A stretch of DNA of 64,000 nt from an uncultured Treponema sp. Its GTDB lineage: Bacteria; Spirochaetota; Spirochaetia; Treponematales; Treponemataceae. This document shows positions 51,400 to 60,513 of this stretch, in pieces; positions within the stretch are counted from its first letter, which is position 1, and every line of letters begins with the position of its first letter. The notes below the pieces were generated by a model. The model saw only the letters and a program-made list of their open reading frames with translations, ran no database searches and was not told the DNA's origin. Both the position numbers and the translations under genes were made by a program. The stretch spans positions 1 to 64,000 of the forward strand of contig CALHVG010000007.1 of the NCBI GenBank assembly GCA_938039145.1. Reading direction: 5' to 3'.

Positions 51400-52230
51400 A
51401 TGGAAACAAACGAAAACTTTATTCCTTATGTGGGAAAGATAATCGACATAAAAACTGAGACTCCGGACGTAAAAACGTTCAGCGTGGTTGGGCTTGACGG
51501 AAAAAAACTCTTCGACCATATTCCCGGTCAGTGCGCAATGCTAATCGTTCCGGGGGTCGGGGAATCTATGATTTCAATTACCTCCTCTCCTACTCTTGAA
51601 AGCTGCATGGAATTCTCGATTAAAAAATGCGGAGTTGTTACAGAATACCTTCACAACGCAACCGTGGGGCAGGAAATATGCGTCAGAGGCCCTATCGGAA
51701 ACGGCTTTCCAGTTGAAGAAGAACTCAAAGGAAAAGACATACTTGTAATAGCCGGCGGAATCGGAATTGCTCCTGTACATTCCGTTGTAAACTACATGAT
51801 GGACAACAGAAAAAACTACGGGAAAATCCAGGTGATATACGGTGCAAGGTCAAAGTCGGATTTAGTGCGTCTTGATGAAATGCAGGATGTATGGATGAAA
51901 CAGCCCAACTGCTCCATAGACCTTACCATCGACAGGGCGGAAGATGCATGGAGCGGACACGTGGGATTTGTTCCGCCTTTTATAACGGAACTGAAACCGG
52001 ATGCAAGTATGACGGTCATAATGTGCGGCCCGCCTATTCTTATACATATGTCGCTAAAAATATTGAAGGAACTCGGCTTCAAGGAAAACCAAATTTTTAC
52101 GACCATGGAAATGCGGATGAAATGCGGAATCGGAAAATGCGGCCGCTGCAACATCGGAGACAAGTTTGTCTGCAAAGACGGGCCTGTGTTCAGTTTTGAC
52201 AAACTTGGAGAACTTCCGCCTGAATATTAG
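51400..52230 (+). CDS. FlxA-like FAD/NAD(P)-binding oxidoreductase subunit
   Basis: The 276-residue product is of the ferredoxin-reductase/AsrB type. It has an FAD-binding beta-barrel (about 1-100), then an NAD(P) Rossmann domain with V-I-A-G-G-I-G-I-A-P near 118 and a terminal C-G-P-P motif. The C-terminal C-G-I-G-K-C-G-R-C with a later F-V-C binds a [2Fe-2S] cluster as in dihydroorotate dehydrogenase electron-transfer subunits. In Flx complexes this subunit oxidises NADH. Coenzyme choice (NADH or NADPH) cannot be read with certainty. Confidence 0.87.
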   Translation: METNENFIPYVGKIIDIKTETPDVKTFSVVGLDGKKLFDHIPGQCAMLIVPGVGESMISITSSPTLESCMEFSIKKCGVVTEYLHNATVGQEICVRGPIGNGFPVEEELKGKDILVIAGGIGIAPVHSVVNYMMDNRKNYGKIQVIYGARSKSDLVRLDEMQDVWMKQPNCSIDLTIDRAEDAWSGHVGFVPPFITELKPDASMTVIMCGPPILIHMSLKILKELGFKENQIFTTMEMRMKCGIGKCGRCNIGDKFVCKDGPVFSFDKLGELPPEY

Positions 52231-52258
52231 CGGAAAAGTTTTCTAAGAATTCGGAAAG

Positions 52259-52279
52259 TTTGCGGCTCAAAACCGCAAA
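52259..52279 (+). other. Hairpin between the Flx and fumarate reductase genes
   Basis: TTTGCGG (52259-52265), loop CTCAAAA, CCGCAAA (52273-52279), without a following T run. It resembles the GCGG-N7-CCGC hairpins at 45336-45401. It may mark an RNA processing point between the two modules. Confidence 0.5.
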
Positions 52280-52333
52280 ACCACTGAAAAATTTCGGCGC
52301 GCATTCCATGTCGCACCCAGGAGAATATGAACT

Positions 52334-53017
52334 ATGACAGAAACAAAAAAAATTGCAACGATATTCCTTTTCGGAAAGAAATATCAGGTGCCGGCGGAAC
52401 TTACAGTTATGAACGCCATGGAATACGCAGGCTACCAACTGAAGCGCGGCTGCGGGTGCAGAAACGGATTCTGCGGTGCGTGCGCCACAATCTACAGGGT
52501 AAAAGGCGAAAATCAGCTAAAAACGTGCCTTGCCTGTTCGCAAAAAGTTATTGACGGAATGTATATAGCAACTCTTCCGTTCTTTCCGCTTGTAAAGCAG
52601 ATTTACGATATAAAGTCTGTAAAACCTGAGCAGTCCGTGATGATGCAGCTTTATCCTGAAATCTATTCATGCGTCGGATGCAACGCGTGCACAAGGGCGT
52701 GCCCGCAAGACCTTAAAACAATGCAGTACATCGCTTACGCTCAGCGGGGAGACTTTTCAAAATGCGCAGACCTTTCGTTCGACTGCATAATGTGCGGCTG
52801 CTGCTCTTCGCGTTGTCCTGCAGGAATAAGCCATCCGCAGGTGGCGGAACTTTCAAGACGGCTGAACGGAAAATATATTCAGCCGAAAAGTCTTCATCTT
52901 GCAGAAAGAGTAAACGAAATCAACGAAGGAAAATGCGATGCCGCCCTCAAAGAAATGATGGGAAAACCCTTGGCTGAAATCAAAAATCTTTACAACACTC
53001 GTGAAATCGAGAAATAA
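52334..53017 (+). CDS. Fumarate reductase/succinate dehydrogenase iron-sulfur subunit (TfrB-like, short)
   Basis: The N-terminal 95 residues form a [2Fe-2S] ferredoxin domain with C-G-C-R-N-G-F-C-G-A-C and a later cysteine in C-L-A-C. The C-terminal part has two cluster motifs, C-V-G-C-N-A-C-T-R-A-C-P and C-I-M-C-G-C-C-S-S-R-C-P. It matches the first two-thirds of methanogen thiol:fumarate reductase TfrB but lacks that protein's C-terminal CCG (HdrB-like) domain, which here exists as the separate HdrB. No membrane subunit is encoded nearby, so the enzyme is likely soluble. ATG 52334 is ten bases from AGGAG; ATG 52327 is out of frame. Confidence 0.85.
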   Translation: MTETKKIATIFLFGKKYQVPAELTVMNAMEYAGYQLKRGCGCRNGFCGACATIYRVKGENQLKTCLACSQKVIDGMYIATLPFFPLVKQIYDIKSVKPEQSVMMQLYPEIYSCVGCNACTRACPQDLKTMQYIAYAQRGDFSKCADLSFDCIMCGCCSSRCPAGISHPQVAELSRRLNGKYIQPKSLHLAERVNEINEGKCDAALKEMMGKPLAEIKNLYNTREIEK

Positions 53018-53034
53018 GGCGGAGGAAACTGACT

Positions 53035-54678
53035 ATGTACGGAAATTACCTTGACAATGAAGCCAAAATTGTAAGTGAAAGGCGCGATGAAAACCTCAAA
53101 TTTGAGCATGCTCGGCTTACCGCCGAAGAAAAAGATGACCTGCTTCTTGCATTTCACCCGGACAGAATAAAAAGCCGGTTCGAGGAACTGAAAATCGGGC
53201 CTAACAAAGGAGAAAAAGCGCCCATAGAACTTGCAAAAATGCTTCAGGCAAGTCCCAGGATTTCTCCTGAACACATAGACCTCAGCCACGTGGATTACGA
53301 GGCGGATGTGCTTGTTATAGGCGGCGGCGGAGCCGGAACGTCCGCTGCAATAATGGCAAGCGAGGCAGGTGCTAAAGTCCTTCTTGTAACAAAACTCAGG
53401 GTGGGAGATGCAAACACAATGATGGCGGAAGGCGGAATTCAGGCGGCGGACAAACCGAACGATTCTCCTGCGCAGCACTATCTTGATGCATTCGGCGGCG
53501 GACATTTCGACGGAAAGCCTGAACTTGTCGCGACTCTTGTTTCAAAAGCGCCTCCGGTAATTCAATGGCTGAACGACCTTGGCGTGGAATTCGACAAAAC
53601 CGAAGACGGAACAATGGTAACGACCCACGGCGGAGGAACAAGCCGGAAAAGAATGCACGCCTGCAAAGACTATTCCGGTGCCGAAATAATGCGCACCCTC
53701 AGAGACGAAACGCAAAATCGTGCGGAAAGCATAACGATAGTCGATTTCACTTCGGCAATTGAACTCATAAAAAACGACAAGAATGAAGCGTGCGGCGCTG
53801 TTCTTGTCAACATGGAAACAAACGAACTTTACATAGCAAAAGCAAAAGTTGTGATAATAGCCACGGGAGGTGCAGGCAGAATGCACTACCAAGGCTTTCC
53901 CACGTCCAATCACTACGGAGCTACGGCGGACGGTCTTGTGATGGCATACAGAGCCGGAGCAAAACTTTTGTATCAGGATTCATTGCAGTATCACCCTACA
54001 GGAGCGGCTTATCCAAGTCAGATTTTGGGAAAACTTGTTACAGAAAAAGTTCGCTCGCTGGGAGCTAAACTCATAAACAGGAACGGAGATGTCTACATTC
54101 ATCCTCTTGAAACGCGGGACGTGAACGCATCCGGCATCATAAGGGAAGTAAAAGAAGGCAGAGGCGTTAAAAACGACGTTCAGGATGCAGTCTGGCTTGA
54201 CACCCCTATGATAGAAATGATTCATGGAGAAGGAACAATACTTAAATCCATTCCTGCAATGTACAATATGTTCATAAAATACGGAATCGACATCAGAAAA
54301 GAGCCCATTCTTGTCTACCCTACGCTCCACTATCAGAACGGCGGAGTTGAAATCGATGAAAAATGCCATACGAACATAAAAAATCTTCTTGTTGCAGGCG
54401 AAGCTTCAGGCGGAGTTCACGGAACAAACAGACTTATGGGAAATTCCCTTCTTGACGTCGTAGTATTCGGTCGTGAAGCCGGAATCGAAGCCGGAAAAAT
54501 GTTCAAGGAAATAGAACTTTCAAATACGGAAACGCTGAATCTTGACCATGTAAAAGCTTTCGAAAAGGAACGCACTGCTGCGGGAATCAACACGGGCGAT
54601 ATTTCCCCGATGCTGCTTCCCCGCTACACTCACGGAAACCCCGAATTCGAAAAGGAAATTCCCGGAGCGAGCCGTTAG
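53035..54678 (+). CDS. Soluble fumarate reductase flavoprotein subunit
   Basis: The flavoprotein reduces fumarate to succinate at a FAD. After a 90-residue N-terminal extension come the FAD motif V-I-G-G-G-G-A-G-T-S-A, then G-G-T-S-R-K-R-M-H-A (equivalent to the active-site H-A-x-R region), and Q-Y-H-P-T-G with the catalytic H-P-T-G. The segment H-G-T-N-R-L-M-G-N-S-L-L-D near the end is the succinate dehydrogenase/fumarate reductase signature. Relatives include aspartate oxidase, but the adjacent iron-sulfur subunit makes fumarate reductase far more likely. Length 547. A good GGAGGAAA site precedes the ATG. Confidence 0.87.
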   Translation: MYGNYLDNEAKIVSERRDENLKFEHARLTAEEKDDLLLAFHPDRIKSRFEELKIGPNKGEKAPIELAKMLQASPRISPEHIDLSHVDYEADVLVIGGGGAGTSAAIMASEAGAKVLLVTKLRVGDANTMMAEGGIQAADKPNDSPAQHYLDAFGGGHFDGKPELVATLVSKAPPVIQWLNDLGVEFDKTEDGTMVTTHGGGTSRKRMHACKDYSGAEIMRTLRDETQNRAESITIVDFTSAIELIKNDKNEACGAVLVNMETNELYIAKAKVVIIATGGAGRMHYQGFPTSNHYGATADGLVMAYRAGAKLLYQDSLQYHPTGAAYPSQILGKLVTEKVRSLGAKLINRNGDVYIHPLETRDVNASGIIREVKEGRGVKNDVQDAVWLDTPMIEMIHGEGTILKSIPAMYNMFIKYGIDIRKEPILVYPTLHYQNGGVEIDEKCHTNIKNLLVAGEASGGVHGTNRLMGNSLLDVVVFGREAGIEAGKMFKEIELSNTETLNLDHVKAFEKERTAAGINTGDISPMLLPRYTHGNPEFEKEIPGASR

Positions 54679-54703
54679 GCTTTTTGCAAGCGGATATTTG
54701 TTG

Positions 54704-54732
54704 TTGATAAAGCTTCAGCATATCCATATAAT
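54704..54732 (+). promoter_or_regulatory. Promoter of the AspT-type carrier gene
   Basis: TTGATA (54704-54709), a 17-base spacer and TATAAT (54727-54732) lie 34 bases before ATG 54767. The carrier can therefore be expressed apart from the reductase operon. Confidence 0.72.
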
Positions 54733-54766
54733 GTTTTTTCATATTGATTCATAAAGAGGTAAACGG

Positions 54767-55981
54767 ATGACTTCTTATTTGGCTGGAGTTTCGTATTCTG
54801 CCCTGTCGTTCATTTTTATCGTGTTTGCGATTGGGGCGTTGGGTTATCTTGTGGGTGCCGTAAAAATCAAGGGCATAGAACTTGGAACGGCGGGAGTGCT
54901 TCTTGCGGCTCTTTTGTGGGGAGTGTTCATCAATTTTGTTCCGTCTTTTTCGATAGAAGTTTCAGACGGAGCAAAGGAAATCGTGCTTTGGTCTGCAAAA
55001 ATTAAGGGGAATTTCGCTATAGTCTCGAACATAGGAACAGCCCTTTTTGTTACCGCAGTCGGACTTATTGCAGGGCCTAAGTTTTTCCGTTCCTTTAACC
55101 GGGCAACGGTCTCCTACATTCTTCTTGGTGTTATAATAATCGCCATAGGAGCGGGAGCGGCAATTATCCTTACAATTCTTGACAAGAATATGTCATCATC
55201 GATGGCAGTCGGACTTCTTACAGGCGGGCTTACATCCACTCCGGGATTCAGTGCGGGTAAAGAGGTCGCCTCAGCCATAGAAGAGGACGTTACGGCGGGC
55301 TACGGAATAGCCTATCTATACGGAGTTTTAGGCGTTGTCCTTTTTGTTCAGCTCGTTCCCAAAATCTTGAAAGTTGACATGGAAAAAGAAGTTGCAAATT
55401 TTCATGCGGCGAACACGGTTAAAATTCCTGAACAGAAAGGAAGACTTTCCGCACTTGATCCGTTCGGCTTTTTCCCGTTTTTCTTTGCCGTAGCCTTGGG
55501 CTGCATTATCGGTGCGCTGAAAATCCCCGGAATAAACTTTTCGCTCGGAAACTCGGGCGGCTGTCTTATAGGCGGGCTAATTGTTGGGCATTTTGCGCAT
55601 CTTGGAAAAATAGATTGCAGAATAAAAAAAGAAACGCTGAACTTCATGCGTGAGCTGGGGCTTGTACTCTTTCTTATAGGAGCGGGCGTTCCCGGCGGAG
55701 TGAATTTCATCGAAAAATTTCACTGGTCATACTTTATCTACGGAGCGATAATGACGTCCGTTCCGATGATTGCGGGATTTGTGCTTGCAAAATATGTGTT
55801 CAAACTGAGCATATTGAACAATCTCGGCTCAATCACAGGCGGAATGACGTCCACGCCGGCGCTCGGAACGCTAATCGCAACGGCAAAAACGGACGAAGTT
55901 TCGGCGGCATACGCTGCAACATATCCGTTCGCGCTCGTTTCCGTTGTTCTTGCGTCAAAGATAATCATAATGGTTTTCTAA
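54767..55981 (+). CDS. AspT/SucE-type (AAEx family) membrane carrier
   Basis: The 404-residue protein is an almost pure membrane protein of ten or more spans made of two related halves. Each half ends in the AAEx signature: G-G-L-T-S-T-P-G-F-S-A-G-K-E near 160 and G-G-M-T-S-T-P-A-L-G-T followed by Y-A-A-T-Y-P near 375. The cytoplasmic TrkA-C domains found between the halves in AspT are missing. Family members include AspT (aspartate:alanine exchange) and Corynebacterium SucE (succinate export). Next to a fumarate reductase, succinate export is the natural guess, but aspartate or other dicarboxylate exchange is equally allowed by sequence. Confidence 0.82.
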   Translation: MTSYLAGVSYSALSFIFIVFAIGALGYLVGAVKIKGIELGTAGVLLAALLWGVFINFVPSFSIEVSDGAKEIVLWSAKIKGNFAIVSNIGTALFVTAVGLIAGPKFFRSFNRATVSYILLGVIIIAIGAGAAIILTILDKNMSSSMAVGLLTGGLTSTPGFSAGKEVASAIEEDVTAGYGIAYLYGVLGVVLFVQLVPKILKVDMEKEVANFHAANTVKIPEQKGRLSALDPFGFFPFFFAVALGCIIGALKIPGINFSLGNSGGCLIGGLIVGHFAHLGKIDCRIKKETLNFMRELGLVLFLIGAGVPGGVNFIEKFHWSYFIYGAIMTSVPMIAGFVLAKYVFKLSILNNLGSITGGMTSTPALGTLIATAKTDEVSAAYAATYPFALVSVVLASKIIIMVF

Positions 55982-55991
55982 AAAACATTTT

Positions 55992-56029
55992 TCAGCCCGG
56001 ATCATTTTTGTTTTCAGGCTGATTTTTTT
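55992..56029 (+). terminator. Terminator after the carrier gene
   Basis: Stem TCAGCC/GGCTGA (55992-55997, 56017-56022) with a long loop and a 7-T run at 56023-56029, 11 bases after the stop codon. Confidence 0.7.
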
Positions 56030-56077
56030 ATGCAAAACCGAATTAAAAATCCTCACAAAACAATAGACAAAATGCTG

Positions 56078-59007
56078 TTATTTGCTTGTCATATTCATAA
56101 CGCCATCCCAAGAATCTTCGATGCCTTTTTCTGCATAGAGCCTGCACCTTTCTGCGAACACGGCTGCAGCTCCGTCATCGGGATTCATTTTTCCCGCTTC
56201 AATAAAAAGTTTTTCCGCATTTGAAAAATCCCTTGAAAGATAGAGTTCCAGCGCCTCGTGAAATTTTTCTATGCTCAAAAGGATTTTGGAATCCACATCA
56301 TCCTTAAATCCTATAACATTGTACAGCTGCACGGGAGCGGCTCGTCCCACCACACGAACTTTGTCAAGGCGCTTTGCAACAAGTTTTCCCTCGTTTTCGC
56401 CTTTGTTCGCACTGTTCCATGTGTCTTCCGAGCACATTATCCATGTTCCGTAAGCTTTGTTCACTCCTTCAAGGCGGGCAGCCAAGTTTACAGTATCGCC
56501 TATCATCGTATAGTTCAGTTTGCTGAAAGATTCCGTTTTACTTCCCATAAGCCCGACAAACGCTTCTCCGGAATTTATTCCTATCCTTGTTTTGAACGGT
56601 TTCAGTTCTATTTCTTTTTCAAAAATATTTCCGTTCTCATCGCGCATTTCTACTTTGTATTTTCTGAAAAGTTCCTTGTGGCTTTCATTGAATTCTTTTT
56701 CCACCTTTTTCATATTCACTGCGGAACAAAGACAAAGGAACGCCCATTGGTCGGCGTTGTGAGTCTTCATAGGATCCGGCGCACCGAACATTGAGATTAT
56801 TGCATCTCCTTCATATTTGTCGATAGTTCCGTTATTTTTTAGGATTTCGTTGGACATGGCGCCAAGATATGCGTTCAGGTTTTCGATGAGTTTGTTCGGC
56901 CCTTCGCTTCCGTATATAAGTCCCATATTCTCGCTGAAAGTTGAGAATTTTTGAATATCGCTGAACAAGGCGGATATGTTCTTTTTTTGACCTTCGGTTT
57001 TGAACGCATCCGGATTTTTTCTTAGGGAATCCACGGTATCCTTGTTTGCAAACGACGCTGCAATCTGAGTTATAAAATGTTTTTCCTTTGCGCTTAATAT
57101 GAACCGCAGCGCCATTCCGGACACAAAGTTTGAAAGAACAAAAAACAAATATGCTGCAAACGAAAGATACACGCCGGAAAAAATCATCAGAAAAGCAGGA
57201 ACCGCCAGCGCAGCAAAAAGCACGGAGCCGTTTGCGATATTTTGAACCGCATGAGTTCCAGAATGAAAGGCGAACATAACGGCTATTAAAAGAAAAGCCG
57301 CGGCTATAAATCCGTAATACCATGAAACAGGCCGTATGAAATTTTTCTGCAAAACTGTGTTCAGTACGTTAGCATGGGTTCCTACGTTGTAGTACGTCCT
57401 ATCAAAGGGGGTTGCACCTATGTCCGTTGTGCTTGAGGCTGTGTTTCCTATTATGCATACGGCGTCTTTTAGTTTGTCTCTAAGCTCCATTGAAGCGTTT
57501 ATGTAAAAGTCCGCATTGTTTTTAAGCACATCTATTTCCGTTTTCAACGAAGTTTTAAACTCTTCTATCGGTTCTTCACCGATTAAAGGTCTAAGTTCTT
57601 CAAGCCGGCTCTCTATTTCCGTGTAAAAATCAGCGGAAACATATTTTTTTACGGAAGCGTAAAAATCGTTTTTCAAAGCAAAATATTTTTCGTACATTTC
57701 ATAAGAAATTCCGTCAAGAGGACGGTTTTCAGTGTCGAATCCCGTGCAAAGTGAAAGCAGATAATTTTTTTCTTCCGCGATTTTGTTTCCCTTCAAAATC
57801 AGATTTTCAGCCTCTTTAAGATACGTAAGAGGACTTCCGTCGGCGTTCAAAAGCGAAAGGGATGCAATATTGTTCAGATTCTGATTTATGTCGTCTTCAA
57901 GGAATTTCAGCTGCAAAATAGAATAGACCGATTCATGTTTGAACGAATTCCCGAAATCTTTGTGAAGCCAATTTATAAGCATTCGTCCGTGTTCGTCCAA
58001 AGGAATTTTTATATTTTCCCTTGCATCTGAAAAAGGATATTTTGCATCCCGAAGAATAAGTGTACGTTTTTTCCGTTCAACCTTCTTTACATCAAGAAAA
58101 TCCAAAAGAGGTGCGAAGGTAAGCTGACCTAAAAAATTGTCATTGTGATTAAAAAGAAGCTCAACCCGCCTTCGAACTCCGTCGCTGTCGACCACAACGT
58201 TTGTAAAACCTACACCTCTTGCCTTGTAAGAAATGTATGAAGCGCAGGAGAAAATCCTGCCGCTTCTCCCATGTACTGGTCTACGGATGTAAATCGGTTA
58301 TCCTTTACAATCCGCCCCTTTGAATCCGAGACGTTTTTAAAAAGAAACCTGTCGTCTATGTATTTTATGTCCTTTTCCGTGGGTGAAAAAATGACTTCTC
58401 TCGTGTTTACCGTAAGCCAAGTATTTCCGAAAAATTGAATTGCTTTGGAAAAATATTCGTCGTTGTCACGGTAGGCGTTCTGCATTACAGAATCGTAAAG
58501 CTGATTTATAGAAGGATTTATGACATCGTTTACAAGTTCGTCGGTAACTTTTTGTATTTCCGATGAACTTATATGCCCGCTTGAAAATCTTTCGCCAAGA
58601 AGATAAACGCTTTCTGCAATGTCATTTCCCTGAACGTCGAATGCGTATGTTATGTTCGGAATTGCGTCGGAAGGAACGCCCTTTTTTGACGGAGAAAGAT
58701 ACTCGATATCGAATACAGAGCGTTCCGCTCCAAGTTCCTTCATCTGAATCAGAAGGTCTGCATAAATATCGCGGCTCCACGGCCATTCTCCCAATGCGTC
58801 AATGGACTCGTTATCTATATTAACATGAAGAATCTGCTCGGACTGAACTGGAGGCTTTCTTAGCGAAAGCAGAATGTCGTAAAAACGGTAGTCAAGTTTT
58901 TTGAAAATCCCCAAAAATCCGAACGCCGTGAACAAAATTACAAGCACAAAATAAAACAGATAGTCCATATTGCGGATAAATAAGGTTTTCATTTCTTTCT
59001 TTTTCAT
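56078..59007 (-). pseudogene. CHASE2-domain adenylate/guanylate cyclase split by a frameshift
   Basis: Upstream frame (58210-59007): one membrane span and most of a CHASE2 sensor domain (F-K-K-L-D-Y-R-F-Y-D, then W-P-W-S-R). It ends T-F-L-T-R-Q-E-V and stops. Downstream frame (56078 to about 58228): Y-K-A-R-G-V-G-F-T-N-V-V-V-D-S-D-G-V-R-R-R, the normal CHASE2 continuation, then a helical insert, three membrane spans and a class III cyclase domain. The cyclase residues look intact: F-S-D-I-Q-K-F-S, D-K-Y-E-G-D-A-I, G-D-T-V-N-L-A-A-R. One T added near 58228-58232 would join both into about 976 residues. The start is unsure (59007 or 58992). Confidence 0.78.
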
Positions 59008-59149
59008 AAAAGGGATTATAGCATAAATGCTTCTTTTTCCAAAGACGGACAATTCCAATATCAACAACTTGGTATATGTTCGCTATGTAAGGAATTCGAT
59101 AAAAGTTCGTTTTTCTTACAGAGCGCTAAAGAAATTTCAATTTTCAGGC

Positions 59150-59854
59150 TTAAATTAAGGTTTCGTACGCAGCTTTTGCAGCCAGCTGTTCCGCCTCTTT
59201 TTTTGATTTTCCGCACGCAGGCCCGTAAAAAACTTCTCCAAGCTGAACTGTAACTTTAAACTCTTTTGAATGTCCCGGCCCTGTTACGGACACGGTTTTG
59301 TAAACGGGGCATTTTTTGTATTTTTTTTGATAAAGTTCCTGAAGAAGGCTCTTGTAATCCTTTCCGCCTGTCTTCTGGATTTTTCGTACTTCCGGAATTA
59401 AAAACGAAAGCACATATTTTTTTGCAGCAGAAAATCCCTGATCTTCGTAATACGCGCCTATTACCGCCTCCATGCAGTCGGCAAGTATAGCTTTTTTTGT
59501 CCGTCCGCCGGAAAGCTCTTCGCCGCGCCCCAAAACAAGCATTTTATCTAGCCCGAACTTCAACGCAACCGGAGCCAAAGCCTCTTCAGAGACGACAGCG
59601 GATTTTATCTTTGAAAGATCCCCTTCGGAATTTTTTGTCATGTCATTGAAAAGAAAATCTGCCGCGACAAGTCCAAGCACGGAATCTCCCAAAAACTCAA
59701 GCCGTTCGTTATTCGTATTTTTGAAATTTATGTCCTCGTTGGAACACGAACGATGATGAAAGGCAAGATCCAGTAAATCAATATTACTGAACTTCAAGCC
59801 TAGGCTCTTGCAGAAATCGATAAGTTTTTTCTTTCTGTCAGGGGTAACGCTCAT
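59150..59854 (-). CDS. rnc: Ribonuclease III
   Basis: RNase III cleaves double-stranded RNA, including rRNA precursors. The product has the nuclease signature N-E-R-L-E-F-L-G-D-S-V-L, the second acidic site in D-C-M-E-A-V-I-G-A, and a C-terminal double-stranded-RNA-binding domain (Y-K-S-L-L-Q-E ... K-K-E-A-E-Q-L-A-A-K-A-A). AGGA is seven bases from ATG 59854, which I prefer to ATG 59860. Confidence 0.95.
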   Translation of the reverse strand: MSVTPDRKKKLIDFCKSLGLKFSNIDLLDLAFHHRSCSNEDINFKNTNNERLEFLGDSVLGLVAADFLFNDMTKNSEGDLSKIKSAVVSEEALAPVALKFGLDKMLVLGRGEELSGGRTKKAILADCMEAVIGAYYEDQGFSAAKKYVLSFLIPEVRKIQKTGGKDYKSLLQELYQKKYKKCPVYKTVSVTGPGHSKEFKVTVQLGEVFYGPACGKSKKEAEQLAAKAAYETLI

Positions 59855-59932
59855 GCTCATATCCTTGAACTTTTTAGGAAACGAATCCTTAAAATCTATC
59901 CCCCAAAAAATCCATATTAATTAAGCAAAAAC

Positions 59933-59968
59933 AAAAAAACACAAGCCGATAAAGACTTGTGTTTTTTT
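59933..59968 (-). terminator. Terminator after acpP, possibly bidirectional
   Basis: Stem CACAAG/CTTGTG with a 10-base loop, flanked by seven A and seven T, so the extended stem is 13 bp. It lies 24 bases past the acpP stop and separates acpP from rnc. Confidence 0.82.
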
Positions 59969-59991
59969 GTTGCATTCGGATATGCCAAAAA

Positions 59992-60231
59992 TTATTTGGC
60001 TTGCTCAGACTTTATAAAGTCGTAAGCGTCCCGAACAGTCTCGAACTCATTTGCCTTTTCATCAGGAATACTTACTCCAAGTTCTTCCTCGATTGCATAG
60101 ACAAGTTCATAAGTATCAAGACTGTCTGCTCCAAGATCTCCGCGGAAAGATGAGTCCAACGTAATTTTACCTGCGTCAATCTCAAGTTTTTCCGCGATGA
60201 GTTTCTGAATTTTCTCGAACAATTCGTCCAT
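59992..60231 (-). CDS. acpP: Acyl carrier protein
   Basis: ACP carries growing fatty acids on a phosphopantetheine arm attached to the serine of D-S-L-D, visible here in G-A-D-S-L-D-T. The product has the usual 79 acidic residues. A GGGAG site precedes it, and it lies 14 bases after rpmF, a pairing common in bacteria. Phosphopantetheine for the arm depends on CoA, and coaD is the next gene upstream. Confidence 0.97.
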   Translation of the reverse strand: MDELFEKIQKLIAEKLEIDAGKITLDSSFRGDLGADSLDTYELVYAIEEELGVSIPDEKANEFETVRDAYDFIKSEQAK

Positions 60232-60245
60232 ATAAGATGCTCCCT

Positions 60246-60434
60246 TTAGCCGTTAGATTCAGGTGTAATCACCTGACGTCCGCGATAAAATCCGCACTTA
60301 GGGCAAACCCTATGAGACTGCACCAAGTTTCCGCAGTTATTGCATTCTACAAGCTGCGGAGCCTTCAGTCTCATATTGATGCTCTGACGTCTCTTTGTTA
60401 CGGCTTTAGATGTTTTCGATCTGGGTACTGCCAT
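60246..60434 (-). CDS. rpmF: 50S ribosomal protein L32
   Basis: The 62-residue protein starts M-A-V-P-R-S-K-T-S-K, the standard L32 opening, and keeps both zinc cysteine pairs (C-N-N-C and C-P-K-C). Two promoters stand upstream. Confidence 0.97.
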   Translation of the reverse strand: MAVPRSKTSKAVTKRRQSINMRLKAPQLVECNNCGNLVQSHRVCPKCGFYRGRQVITPESNG

Positions 60435-60480
60435 TATAACAACCTCACTAAATTAGAAAATTTCTGATTTACTGCGGTCA

Positions 60481-60510
60481 AATATACAACAGTTCCAATC
60501 AGTGTGTCAA
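60481..60510 (-). promoter_or_regulatory. Second promoter of rpmF-acpP
   Basis: On the minus strand TTGACA (60505-60510), an 18-base spacer and TATATT (60481-60486) lie about 45 bases before rpmF. Confidence 0.58.
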
Positions 60511-60513
60511 TTC

